From an uncultured Granulosicoccus sp. (GTDB lineage: Bacteria; Pseudomonadota; Gammaproteobacteria; Granulosicoccales; Granulosicoccaceae), in assembly GCA_947495035.1 (NCBI GenBank), contig CANLXI010000037.1, positions 1 through 64,000 on the forward strand: a DNA stretch of 64,000 bases, written 5' to 3'. Shown one piece after another: positions 26,350 to 34,273 of this stretch. Both the position numbers and the translations under genes were made by a program. Each line of letters starts with the position of its first letter. The stretch's first letter is position 1. The notes beneath the pieces were generated by a model. The model did no database searches. It worked only from the letters and a program-made list of their open reading frames with translations, and was not told the origin of the DNA.

Positions 26350-28425
26350 TTACCAGCTCAAGCGCCGTGAATCGTCCGGCTGGCTATAGGTACTGCCTTC
26401 GCCCAACTGAAATCCGCCCATGCTGCGATGGTCTTCATAGAGTCTGACGTTCTGTGCATCGGCTGCCACGAAGTAATTGTTGCCCCGATGCTCGACGCTG
26501 ATGAAGTTGCCATCGGGAGACCACACGGGACGGGCGGAGCTGCCATCGCTGGGGGCAATGACACGACGCGGATTCTGTCCATCCTGGGAGATGACGAACA
26601 GCTGGCCGCCGGCGGAGAAAGCCACATCCCCGTTGACCGGACTCACGGCAGGCAGTGAAATGGCTTCTCCGAAGTCGAACAGATTCTGCAGCGGTGCAAA
26701 GTCTGCCGACGTCGCGCCATCCACTATGGACTTGTAAGCGCGGCCTTCATCGAACAACAGCAGATCGCCCTCGGCTGTCCAGGCTATCGCGTCGTAATCC
26801 AGATCTTCCCATCGGGCGACGAAGGCCATGGTTGCCAGGTTCAGCACGATGACACCCGTTCCGAAATCACCATCATCATGAACCCAGGCAATCAGGTCAT
26901 TGTTCACCGGTGAAAAATGGAAAGCGGATTCCGGGGTGTAGTCGTAGCGGCCGGTGATCAGCGCCACATCCCTGACCATGTCGCCAGCGCTGTCATACAC
27001 ACGTAGCGAGTCGTCACCATAGTCGTAGACATAATACGCCGAGCGGGAATTGTCCGCTGCAACAGCGGTGTAGGAGGAGATTTCCAGCTCACTGTCCTCG
27101 ATGGTGGTCAATGTGCGGGGCGTCGATGTGGCAAGCTCTACCGACACCAGTGATACCGTGCCATCATCGTTATCTGCCAGGAAGGCCATCGATCCGGGCA
27201 GGCCTCGATTGGGACGGCCATCGAGTGCAGGCAGGGAGCCGCTGGTGACCTCCGGCTGGGGGTAGGCCGGTGCCCACATCACCGGGGAGAGTGGATCTAC
27301 GGTGACGGCACCCACGCGGCTGCCACTGCCCAGAGAGAGCAAGGGGCGCGCGCCATCAGCAGTGTACTGTGCGGGAGGCAGTGTTTGAGCGACCGCGTCG
27401 GCAGGCAGCACATAGGTGAGTGAGTCGCCGATGATCGGCAAGACATTGGCCATGTAGTTGTAGTCCACCCAGACGGCACCACCGCTGGTGAAGCCCTCGG
27501 TCAGCAGTATGGACTGACCATCCGGAGACCAGACCGGCATGTTCACTTGCGGATCGTCGTAATCACTGTCTGGATCGTCTTCTCGACTGCTGGTGGCAAC
27601 CTGTCGCAGGTTCGTACCGTCCACGTCGACAGCCCACACGGTAGCGTCTCGATAGTGAACACCCGCCAGCCAAAGACTCGTTCGCGTGACCATCTCGAAC
27701 AGGATCTGACTGCCATCCGGGCTGACATCGAGGCGGCTGGGATAGCCGGGTACATCACTCATGTCGACTACCGTTCTGTACCGGAAGCTGTTGCGTTCCA
27801 CCTCCATGCCGATCTTCTGACCCACCGTGAATACAAGGCGGTTATCCGGCAGCCAGTCATAGGAGCCGACTGTATCCGATGCTCTGACTATTTCTTCGCC
27901 TTCTGGCGAGAAAATGGTCAGCGCTGCATCGGTGTCGTAACAGACGTGCGATTTGTCCCAGACGAGGGCCAGTGTCTGTCCGTCAGGTGAGAGCCTGACA
28001 GGACCGTAGACAGATTCGGACAGCTCGAATTCGTCGGTGACACGACCAGTGACGGAGTCACGGATGCTGATGCGGTCAAACCATTTGGCAAAATCCAGGC
28101 AACCGCCATCCGGCATGAATCTGGCGCTTTCGCGGTGTTCAACCAGGTATTGGCCATCGTGGCTGGGGTAGACCGCAGAGACCGGCAGGCGCACCATCTC
28201 CCCGGTTTCCAGGTCGATGTAGCGGGCGTCATCGGTCTCGAAGACGCGTCCTGTCACAGTGCCATTGAGTGATAGATTGGGGTATGGGTTTTCACCGGTA
28301 GCCGTGCTCTGTCCATCGTTGGCAGGCTGAATCGGGCCGCCGCTGCCACCGCCGCCACAGGCTGAAAGCAGTGACAACAACAGTAGAGGCGTAGGCAGCA
28401 GAAGCGTGATTGGTGCAATGCGCAT
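26350..28425 (-). CDS. Beta-propeller (TolB/PD40-like) lipoprotein
   Basis: This 691-residue lipoprotein starts at ATG 28425 (AAGGAT upstream); the longer frame to 28536 puts non-signal sequence before a clear signal peptide MRIAPITLLLPTPLLLLSLL followed by SACGGGGSGG. The mature part repeats the PD40/WD40-like motif SPDGQxLxxxW: LSPDGQTLALVWD, VSPDGSQILFEM, WSPDGQSILLTEG, WSPDGNFISVEHR. It therefore forms one or two beta-propellers in the periplasm or at the outer membrane. Such proteins bind partners or substrates; no enzyme signature is present. It converges with the SIR2-STAND gene across a 144-bp gap without a clear terminator. A related lipoprotein lies at 59922-61436. Confidence 0.82.
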   Translation of the reverse strand: MRIAPITLLLPTPLLLLSLLSACGGGGSGGPIQPANDGQSTATGENPYPNLSLNGTVTGRVFETDDARYIDLETGEMVRLPVSAVYPSHDGQYLVEHRESARFMPDGGCLDFAKWFDRISIRDSVTGRVTDEFELSESVYGPVRLSPDGQTLALVWDKSHVCYDTDAALTIFSPEGEEIVRASDTVGSYDWLPDNRLVFTVGQKIGMEVERNSFRYRTVVDMSDVPGYPSRLDVSPDGSQILFEMVTRTSLWLAGVHYRDATVWAVDVDGTNLRQVATSSREDDPDSDYDDPQVNMPVWSPDGQSILLTEGFTSGGAVWVDYNYMANVLPIIGDSLTYVLPADAVAQTLPPAQYTADGARPLLSLGSGSRVGAVTVDPLSPVMWAPAYPQPEVTSGSLPALDGRPNRGLPGSMAFLADNDDGTVSLVSVELATSTPRTLTTIEDSELEISSYTAVAADNSRSAYYVYDYGDDSLRVYDSAGDMVRDVALITGRYDYTPESAFHFSPVNNDLIAWVHDDGDFGTGVIVLNLATMAFVARWEDLDYDAIAWTAEGDLLLFDEGRAYKSIVDGATSADFAPLQNLFDFGEAISLPAVSPVNGDVAFSAGGQLFVISQDGQNPRRVIAPSDGSSARPVWSPDGNFISVEHRGNNYFVAADAQNVRLYEDHRSMGGFQLGEGSTYSQPDDSRRLSW

Positions 28426-28705
28426 GGTGTAGAAATCCTTGTCCAGAACCGGGTGTTCGCTGTCTGTCATTCGTCGCATCCTGACGAATACTGAGCTGGC
28501 AGGCTGAATGCTAAACTGCTTCCAGCATTCAGGCAATCGGCTTGAAGGTGTCGCACGCTTCTTGCGAGCCGATATCGTTTCTCTGCGAACGTGACCGACA
28601 CTGATGTCATCGAACAGCTGGTGAATGTCTTTCGCGTCTTGCGCCAGGATTGGCTGGCCGATGATCCGACCTTGAACGCATCGGAGGAACGGTGAACATC
28701 CGTTG

Positions 28706-29590
28706 TCAGGATTCGCTTTGCCCCGATCTCGAAAAATACTCCATCAACGCCGCCTGATCCTCACCACCCAGACCAATACGGGTCAACAAGCGATGCACCT
28801 CGGCGCTCACGGCCGTCAGGGGCATGCTTGTATTGGTGGAGCGAGCCAGATCCTGTGCTCCGTTCAAGTCCTTCACCATGTTGTCGATTCGCCCGGTACG
28901 CCGATAATCGCGGGTGGCGAAGCGCGGCATGTATTCCTGCAGCAGGGCGCTGTCGGCTCGACCGCCCTTGAGGGCTTGCGGAATCTTCGCCACATCCACA
29001 CCAGCGTCCTCGGCCAGTGCAGTGGCTTCGGCCACGCCCAGAAACTGGATGGCGCACAGCACCTGGTTGATCAGCTTGGTGGCCTGGCCTGAACCTGACG
29101 GGCCCATGTGTGTGAACTGGGCGGAGACGTCCTTCAGCAGGGTGTGAGCATCTTCCACGTCCTGCGCCTCGCCACCCGCCATCAGGGTCAGTTCGCCAAT
29201 CAGCGCTTTGGGTGCGCCGCCGGATAGTGGACTGTCCACCCATCGCAGGCCGGCTTCGGTCGCCTTGGCAGCCAGTTGCCGCGTGGTCTCCGGATCGATA
29301 GAGGACATGTCGATGATCAGGGTGCCGGGCCTGGCTCCGCTGGCAACGCCGTCCTTGCCGAAAACGGCCAGTTCAACGATCTTCGCCGAATTCAGGCTGG
29401 TGATGACAAAGTCCGACTGCGCCGCTGCGTCGCTGGCCGTGGATGCCGCCTGAGCGCCTTTGGCGACCAGATCGGCAACTTTGTCTGCATCCAGATCGAA
29501 CACGGTGAGCTGGTGCCCGGTCTCGCACAGGCGTGTGCCGATGGCGCCGCCCATGGCACCGGCACCGATCAAGGCTACATTGAGTCCCAT
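28706..29590 (-). CDS. Beta-hydroxyacid dehydrogenase (HIBADH/GarR family)
   Basis: This 294-residue NAD(P)-dependent enzyme has a Rossmann start VALIGAGAMGGAIGTRL, the substrate motif VDSPLSGGAPKALIGELTLM and the catalytic lysine in ATKLINQVL. That places it in the 3-hydroxyisobutyrate / 2-hydroxy-3-oxopropionate (tartronate semialdehyde) reductase family. It follows the gluconate 5-dehydrogenase-like gene by 31 bp on the same strand, so it probably acts in the same sugar-acid pathway. Tartronate semialdehyde reduction fits that context, but the specificity is not proven by the motifs. The 280 bp upstream of the lipoprotein (28426-28705) hold only a possible 34-codon frame (28591-28695) with no ribosome site. 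Confidence 0.85.
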   Translation of the reverse strand: MGLNVALIGAGAMGGAIGTRLCETGHQLTVFDLDADKVADLVAKGAQAASTASDAAAQSDFVITSLNSAKIVELAVFGKDGVASGARPGTLIIDMSSIDPETTRQLAAKATEAGLRWVDSPLSGGAPKALIGELTLMAGGEAQDVEDAHTLLKDVSAQFTHMGPSGSGQATKLINQVLCAIQFLGVAEATALAEDAGVDVAKIPQALKGGRADSALLQEYMPRFATRDYRRTGRIDNMVKDLNGAQDLARSTNTSMPLTAVSAEVHRLLTRIGLGGEDQAALMEYFSRSGQSES

Positions 29591-29621
29591 GTGGTCTGTC
29601 TCCTGGTTGTGCCGCTTTTAA

Positions 29622-30395
29622 TCAGAGTGAGGCGGTGATGCCGCCGTCCACATACAGCGTATGGCCGTTGACGAAGCTGGAGGCCTCGGAGGAGAGAAAG
29701 ATTGCCGCGCCAACCAGTTCCTTCACCAATCCCCAGCGACCCGCCGGTGTGCGCTTGGCCAGCCAGGCGGAGAAATCCTCATCGCTGACAAGGGCGGCAT
29801 TCAAGGGAGTATCGAAATAGCCCGGGGCAATGGCATTGCATTGCAGTCCGTGAGCGGCCCAGTCGGTGGCCATGCCCTTGGTCAGATTCACCACGGCTCC
29901 CTTGGTGGCGGTATAGGGAGCTATGGAAGGGCGGGCGAGTGAGCTTTGCACACTGGCGATATTGATGATCTTGCCCTGGCCGCGCGCGATCATGTGACGG
30001 GCACAGGCCTGACCGACGTGGAACACACTGGCGATATTGGTCTGCAGCAGTTTCTCGAAGGCGTCGGCCGGAAAGTCTTCCAGTGGCGTTCGGTGCTGCA
30101 TGCCGGCATTGTTGATCAGGATGTCGATGGCGCCGGTAGCGGCTTCGAAGTCATCGACAGACTGGCGTACGGTGTCATGGTCCGTGGCATCGAATACCAG
30201 GGTGTCCACCGCATGACCTTCCTCACGCAAGGAAGCGGCGGCAGCTTCGAGCTTGGACTCGTCCCGACCGTTCAGCACCAGGGATGCACCGGCTTCAGCC
30301 AGACCGCGGGCCAGTGCGAAACCGATGCCTTGACTGGAGCCTGTCACGAGGGCGCGGCGACCCGAAAGGCTGAATAATTCCGTTCCTTGCGTCAT
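29622..30395 (-). CDS. idnO: Gluconate 5-dehydrogenase-like SDR
   Basis: This 257-residue classical SDR carries TGSSQGIGFALARGLAEAGA, NNAGMQHRTPLEDF, the serine in INIASVQSSLARP and the catalytic YTATK. The ending IAPGYFDTPLNAALVSDEDF then RTPAGRWG is the signature of gluconate 5-dehydrogenase (IdnO/Gno), which interconverts 5-keto-D-gluconate and D-gluconate. It is divergent from an L-idonate 5-dehydrogenase gene, with a GntR/IdnR-like operator between them, which supports the assignment. Together the two enzymes take L-idonate to D-gluconate. The nearest alternative is 2-deoxy-D-gluconate 3-dehydrogenase. Confidence 0.85.
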   Translation of the reverse strand: MTQGTELFSLSGRRALVTGSSQGIGFALARGLAEAGASLVLNGRDESKLEAAAASLREEGHAVDTLVFDATDHDTVRQSVDDFEAATGAIDILINNAGMQHRTPLEDFPADAFEKLLQTNIASVFHVGQACARHMIARGQGKIINIASVQSSLARPSIAPYTATKGAVVNLTKGMATDWAAHGLQCNAIAPGYFDTPLNAALVSDEDFSAWLAKRTPAGRWGLVKELVGAAIFLSSEASSFVNGHTLYVDGGITASL

Positions 30396-30439
30396 TGAAT
30401 TCTCTTCGTTGGGGGTTGGACAAACTGGGAAGAATTGAG

Positions 30440-30457
30440 TATGTTATCGTTAACATA
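30440..30457. promoter_or_regulatory. GntR/IdnR-like (LacI-type) operator
   Basis: TATGTTATCGTTAACATA has perfect 7-bp arms (TATGTTA/TAACATA) around TCGT. It resembles the E. coli GntR/IdnR operators (ATGTTA...TAACAT). It lies in the divergent gap between idnO (start 30395) and idnD (start 30620), close to the idnO start. No LacI-type regulator is in the window. Confidence 0.7.
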
Positions 30458-30619
30458 AAATATCAAGGACTATGTCATTCCTCGACCTGACACGATTCGG
30501 TCGCCTGCTGCGCGCATGAGCATCCAAGTGCAGTCGGCGCGAGTCGAGTGCAGCACTGGCATGACCAGCCCAACGCTTCCTCTCTGCGCCGTCGCCCACT
30601 GTCACCAGCACACCCAATC

Positions 30620-31660
30620 ATGAAAAGCATCGTCATCCACGCCCCCAAGGATCTGCGCATCGAAGAGCAGGACATTCCTCAGCCCGGTCCCGGTCAGGTG
30701 CTTGTGCGCTTGTCGGCAGGTGGCATCTGCGGGTCGGATCTGCATTACTACAATCACGGTGGCTTTGGTGCGGTACGTCTCAAAGAGCCGATGGTGCTCG
30801 GTCATGAAGTGGCCGGCCATATCGAATCCCTGGGTGAGGGTGTCGAGAGTCTGTCCACTGGTCAGCTCGTCGCGGTATCGCCGTCCCGGCCCTGCGGCAA
30901 CTGTCGCTTCTGTGTAGAGGGTTTGCGCAATCAATGTCTGAACATGCGCTTCTACGGCTCGGCCATGCCTTTCCCGCATATCCAGGGGGCGTTCAGCGAG
31001 TACCTGGTGGCTGATGTCGAGCAGTGCGCTGACGCCACCGGACTGACGGCCGGGGAAGCGGCCATGGCAGAGCCTCTGGCGGTCTGCCTGCATGCCACCC
31101 GCCACGCTGGCGAGATGCTGGGCAAGCGAGTGCTGGTTACCGGCTGTGGGCCCATCGGCCTGTTGTGCATCCTGGCTGCCCGTCGCGCCGGCGCTGCCGA
31201 GATCGTTGCTACCGACCTGACGGACTTCACCCTGCAGATGGCCGCCAGCAACGGTGCCGATCGTGTCATCAACATGGGCACGTCGGCCGATGATCTGAAG
31301 GCCTACGAAGCGGACAAGGGCTACTTCGACGTGCTGTTCGAATGCACCGGTGCCGCCCCGGCGCTGGCAGGCGGCATCAATGCCATGCGTCCACGTGGGG
31401 TCATCGTGCAACTGGGGCTGGGTGGCGACATGCAGGTGCCGGTACAGACCATGACGGCCAAGGAGCTGCAGTTCCGAGGCTCCTTCCGCTTTCACGAAGA
31501 GTTCTTCATGGGGGTGGAGTTGATGCGCAAGGGTTTGATCGATGTCAAACCGCTGATCACGCAGACCGTGCCGTTGGCAGAGGCCGAGTCCGGTTTCGAA
31601 CTTGCCTCCGATCGAAGCTGCGCCATGAAGACGCAGATCGATTTCCGGGCGGTGTCGTAA
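30620..31660 (+). CDS. idnD: L-idonate 5-dehydrogenase-like zinc alcohol dehydrogenase
   Basis: This 346-residue medium-chain dehydrogenase starts at ATG 30620; a start at 30548 adds a non-homologous basic tail. Catalytic zinc ligands are in GGICGSDLHYY and GHEVAGHIES. The structural zinc cysteines are in RPCGNCRFCVEGLRNQC. The NAD fold motif is VTGCGPIGLLCILAARRAGA. The segments FYGSAMPFPHIQGAFSEYLV and GYFDVLFECTGA are typical of L-idonate 5-dehydrogenase, which oxidises L-idonate to 5-keto-D-gluconate. The pairing with an IdnO-like SDR and a GntR/IdnR-like operator agrees. Other sugar-alcohol dehydrogenases (sorbitol/xylitol type) are the alternative. Confidence 0.87.
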   Translation: MKSIVIHAPKDLRIEEQDIPQPGPGQVLVRLSAGGICGSDLHYYNHGGFGAVRLKEPMVLGHEVAGHIESLGEGVESLSTGQLVAVSPSRPCGNCRFCVEGLRNQCLNMRFYGSAMPFPHIQGAFSEYLVADVEQCADATGLTAGEAAMAEPLAVCLHATRHAGEMLGKRVLVTGCGPIGLLCILAARRAGAAEIVATDLTDFTLQMAASNGADRVINMGTSADDLKAYEADKGYFDVLFECTGAAPALAGGINAMRPRGVIVQLGLGGDMQVPVQTMTAKELQFRGSFRFHEEFFMGVELMRKGLIDVKPLITQTVPLAEAESGFELASDRSCAMKTQIDFRAVS

Positions 31661-31721
31661 CTCTCGGCGAAGACCGCTGCTGGGGTACTCGATCACTGGA
31701 TGGGCGCCGACTGCCTGTTTT

Positions 31722-31759
31722 ATGTCTCGGCTGTGTCGGCCTTCGGCGTCCCGAGACAT
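31722..31759. terminator. Hairpin between convergent genes
   Basis: ATGTCTCGG (31722-31730) and CCGAGACAT (31751-31759) pair perfectly around a 20-nt loop that can itself fold (GTCGG...). It is in the gap between idnD and the convergent EthD-like gene. Neither side has a real T-run on the right strand, so it may be a Rho-dependent or processing hairpin. Confidence 0.4.
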
Positions 31760-31874
31760 CTGGGGCCGGACCTGCAGCATCGCGGAAATGCCGTACCAAA
31801 GCGGGGTAGTGGCGTGGTCCAACCTTCCGTGGGTGTCCGCTTCCGACAGGGGAAGCGGAACTGACGATAGCGAC

Positions 31875-32207
31875 CTAAACCGACAGCACCTGATTTGCCT
31901 TGAACACGGTGTGAAAGACTTCGCCGTCGAACATGGCAATCAGTGCTTGAGACTTCTCCCGACTTTCGAAACGCTCCGGTGAGGCCAGGGCTTTCTCGAT
32001 GGCTTCGCGGGATTCGAAGCGGATGGAAATGACCAGCTCCAGCGGAATGTCCGGGTTGTCACTCTCCACTTCACGCAGCACGCGAACTTCCTGCGCCCCG
32101 GGAAACGCGGCCCAGGTAGGGACCAGCACCGAGTCGATGTAGTCATCGAACTCTTGCTGTCGTCCTTCCTTTGCCTTGCCTTTGAAAAATGCGCATCGTA
32201 TGAACAT
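31875..32207 (-). CDS. EthD/Dabb-like dimeric alpha-beta barrel protein
   Basis: This 110-residue protein starts at ATG 32207 (MFIRCAFFKGKAKEGRQQEF). It has the ferredoxin-like beta-alpha-beta pattern of EthD/Dabb proteins: a first strand FIRCAFF, helix EFDDYIDSVLVPTWAAF, strand VRVLREVESDNPDIPLELVI, and a second helix SREAIEKALASPERFESREK. The family includes small dimeric enzymes and stress proteins, and the reaction cannot be named. It is downstream of a LysR gene on the same strand, separated by a repeat-containing gap. Confidence 0.65.
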   Translation of the reverse strand: MFIRCAFFKGKAKEGRQQEFDDYIDSVLVPTWAAFPGAQEVRVLREVESDNPDIPLELVISIRFESREAIEKALASPERFESREKSQALIAMFDGEVFHTVFKANQVLSV

Positions 32208-32261
32208 GGCTTGCTGTTTCTGGTTGAGTGCTGGGCGAGAGTAGCGCAATCAGCCGTACAG

Positions 32262-32322
32262 GTGTCAGTGCCGGAGAAGCGTCTGTACTGTCAGTGCCGG
32301 GAAAGCGTCCGTACTGTCAGCG
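32262..32322. repeat. Two-and-a-half copies of a ~26-bp direct repeat
   Basis: The unit TGTCAGTGCCGGAGAAGCGT (then CTGTAC) recurs with few changes as TGTCAGTGCCGGGAAAGCGT (then CCGTAC), and a third start, TGTCAGCGC, follows. It lies between the EthD-like gene and the LysR gene. No function is apparent. Confidence 0.7.
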
Positions 32323-32339
32323 CTCGCTGCGATCGTTTG

Positions 32340-33293
32340 CTACTTCGAAATCGTCTTTCGTCTTTCGCCCGTCGTCTGCTGACCAAGCGTACCGCGCCGC
32401 TGGCCCAGTTGCTCGACCATCAGATCGATGAAGTGCCGGACCCGCGGTTCAAGCAGGCGCTTGTGCGGATAGAGCACCAGGATGGGGATGTGTTCGCCAC
32501 GCACTTGCGGTAATACACGCTCCAGGCGACCTGCGGTGATGTCCTCTTCAACGAGAAGCCTTGGTAGCATGACGATCCCGAACTCTGCCAGCGCGGCCTC
32601 CCGCAAAGCCTCGGCGCTGTCCATTCTCAGGCGCACACGTCCCCGGGCACTGAGCGGAATATCGTGCTCGTCAGTGAGGCTCCAGCCTTGTCGCTCGCCG
32701 CCACTGGAAAACTGGATCAGGTCGTGCGAGTCGAGTTGCTCTACCGATGCAGGGCGCGCACGATGCTGGAAATAGGCCGGTGCAGCGCATAGCCATGGCT
32801 CCTCAGTGAGTACAGTGCGCGCGACCAGACCGTTGTCAGGTGTACTCATGCCAACACGAATGGCCAAGTCGAATCCATCCTCCACCAGGCGACTCATGTT
32901 GTCGGAGAAACTCATCTCGATTCTGACCTCCGGCCATTTGATCAGATACTGCTGGACGATCGGCAGAAAGAGCTTGCGTCCCAGAGCGTCGGGTGCCGCA
33001 ATCCGAAGCATGCCACTCGGCGCACCGGGTTCACCCTTGATGCTGGCGTCTGCCGCTTCAATGGCCGAGCGAATCGTTTGCCCGTGTTCGTACAGCTTGC
33101 GCCCTTCCTCCGTCAGATTGAGCGTGCGAGTGGTTCGATTCAGCAACCTGACGCCGTAGCTGTCCTCGAGCCGAGTGATGGATTTGCCAGCGGTCGAGCG
33201 CGACAGGCCAAAGGCCTTGCCAGCTGCCACGAAATTGCCGGCCTCCACCACGGCCAGAAATACCAGAATATCGTTCACTTTCGAGCCGGCCAT
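32340..33293 (-). CDS. LysR-family transcriptional regulator
   Basis: This 317-residue regulator has an N-terminal helix-turn-helix FLAVVEAGNFVAAGKAFGLS then RSTAGKSITRLEDSYGVRLL (residues ~10-60), with NRTTRTLNLTEEGRKLYEHG after it. The effector domain starts near GMLRIAAPDALGRKLFLPIV and continues with DGFDLAIRVG, typical of the CrgA/DsdC-like LysR group. It is divergent from the RidA gene, and an 18-bp perfect palindrome lies between them. It therefore likely controls the RidA gene and itself. Confidence 0.88.
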   Translation of the reverse strand: MAGSKVNDILVFLAVVEAGNFVAAGKAFGLSRSTAGKSITRLEDSYGVRLLNRTTRTLNLTEEGRKLYEHGQTIRSAIEAADASIKGEPGAPSGMLRIAAPDALGRKLFLPIVQQYLIKWPEVRIEMSFSDNMSRLVEDGFDLAIRVGMSTPDNGLVARTVLTEEPWLCAAPAYFQHRARPASVEQLDSHDLIQFSSGGERQGWSLTDEHDIPLSARGRVRLRMDSAEALREAALAEFGIVMLPRLLVEEDITAGRLERVLPQVRGEHIPILVLYPHKRLLEPRVRHFIDLMVEQLGQRRGTLGQQTTGERRKTISK

Positions 33294-33312
33294 ACTGTCG
33301 TCCCTTTGTAGA

Positions 33313-33330
33313 CTCAGTATCGATACTGAG
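33313..33330. promoter_or_regulatory. Perfect palindrome, likely LysR operator
   Basis: CTCAGTATCGATACTGAG is an 18-bp perfect palindrome in the 104-bp gap between the divergent LysR gene (start 33293) and RidA-family gene (start 33398). Its position is where a LysR regulator would control both promoters. Confidence 0.7.
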
Positions 33331-33397
33331 GCGAATTCTGTTCGTCATTGCGGGGACATATAGTACGGCTATCACCGAAAAAGGAAAGGAGCACGAC

Positions 33398-33805
33398 ATG
33401 TCAGCAACTCCAGCTCGCCTGAACCCGACCACCATGCCGGATGCCGGTACGGTGGGCTATTCACAGATTTCCATCGCTGATGCCAATCGCCTGGCATTCG
33501 TTTCAGGTCAGGTTGCCTGGCCCGCCGATGGCAGTGCAGTGCCGGATACCCTGAATGGGCAGATGTCAGTGGTCCTGGAAAACCTGCAGTCGGCGCTGAG
33601 TGCGATAGATGCTGCCCCCTGCAATATCGCGCAGATGCGTATCTACATGGTGGACCTGACGTCGCAGTCTCTGGACGTGGCCATGCCGATGATAGCTGCC
33701 TTTCTCGACGGTACCCAGCCAAGCCTGACCGGGGTGGGTGTCGCCGCTCTTGCTGCGCCGGAACTGCTGGTTGAAATCGAGATGGTGGTGCAAATGCCAG
33801 GCTGA
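33398..33805 (+). CDS. RidA/YjgF-family protein
   Basis: This is a 135-residue RidA-like trimeric protein: NRLAFVSGQVAWPADGSAVP, ENLQSALSAIDAAPCNIAQM RIY as the central helix and strand, and the C-terminal PSLTGVGVAALAAPELLVEI EMV. RidA proteins deaminate reactive enamine/imine intermediates. The archetypal arginine before the final strand (R-x-x-V-E-V in RidA) is not in its usual place: this protein has ALAAPELLVEIE. It therefore belongs to a non-RidA subgroup (Rid4-7 type) whose substrates are unclear. AAAGGAG precedes the ATG. It is probably regulated by the divergent LysR protein. Confidence 0.85.
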   Translation: MSATPARLNPTTMPDAGTVGYSQISIADANRLAFVSGQVAWPADGSAVPDTLNGQMSVVLENLQSALSAIDAAPCNIAQMRIYMVDLTSQSLDVAMPMIAAFLDGTQPSLTGVGVAALAAPELLVEIEMVVQMPG

Positions 33806-34273
33806 GTCTGGCGCTTGGGAGTGTCGGCAGTGGTCGTTGGCACGGCACGGCATGGCACGGCACGGCACGGCACGGCACGGCACGGCACGGCATGGTATGG
33901 CATGGCACCACATGCAAGCAATTTCCCGATGAAGCAGATTTCTTCCTGACATTCGATACTGCAACTCAGTGCACATGGACGCAGGAATTGCCCATGGCAA
34001 TGGCGTCGCCTTTCGGCCACTACACCATCATAATGCTACTCCGGCTCTGACGAATACCACCTCCGATTCGTCAAGGCGTTCAGCGGGAGCTTGACCTGGC
34101 CTGTGCGTATCTGGAATCATCGCGTATCAGCGTGACTTCCTGAGAGCATGAGGAAGTCAGTCCTCTGTGTTTTCAGCGATCCGGCTGGTATTCAGATCGA
34201 ACTGTACGTACGATCGGGAACACCGAGTCCTGATTTTGCAGCCCCGTATCCATCATCGCCATAAGGAAATTGC
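33806..34273. other. Intergenic with pentamer array and hairpin
   Basis: This gap holds the GGCAC array (33838-33906), then a hairpin TGACGAAT (34048-34055) / ATTCGTCA (34066-34073) with a 10-nt loop, which may end ridA transcription although no T-run follows. No gene is seen. The last bases include the ribosome site AAGGAA of the CotH gene. Confidence 0.5.
33838..33906. repeat. Pentanucleotide tandem array (GGCAC)n
   Basis: About thirteen GGCAC/GGCAT units stand in a row, starting 33 bp after the RidA stop codon. The frame-neutral reading is irrelevant because it is non-coding. Units at both ends vary (GGCAT, GGTAT), which fits slippage with decay at the edges. Confidence 0.9.

Noticed and set aside
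28591..28695. 34-codon GTG frame between the lipoprotein and HIBADH genes
   Set aside because: The codon pattern looks reasonable, but there is no ribosome site and no homology I know; not reported as a gene.
30602..31939. 445-codon minus-strand open frame across idnD
   Set aside because: It is antisense to a well-supported L-idonate dehydrogenase and lacks any family motif; it is a shadow of high-GC coding DNA.
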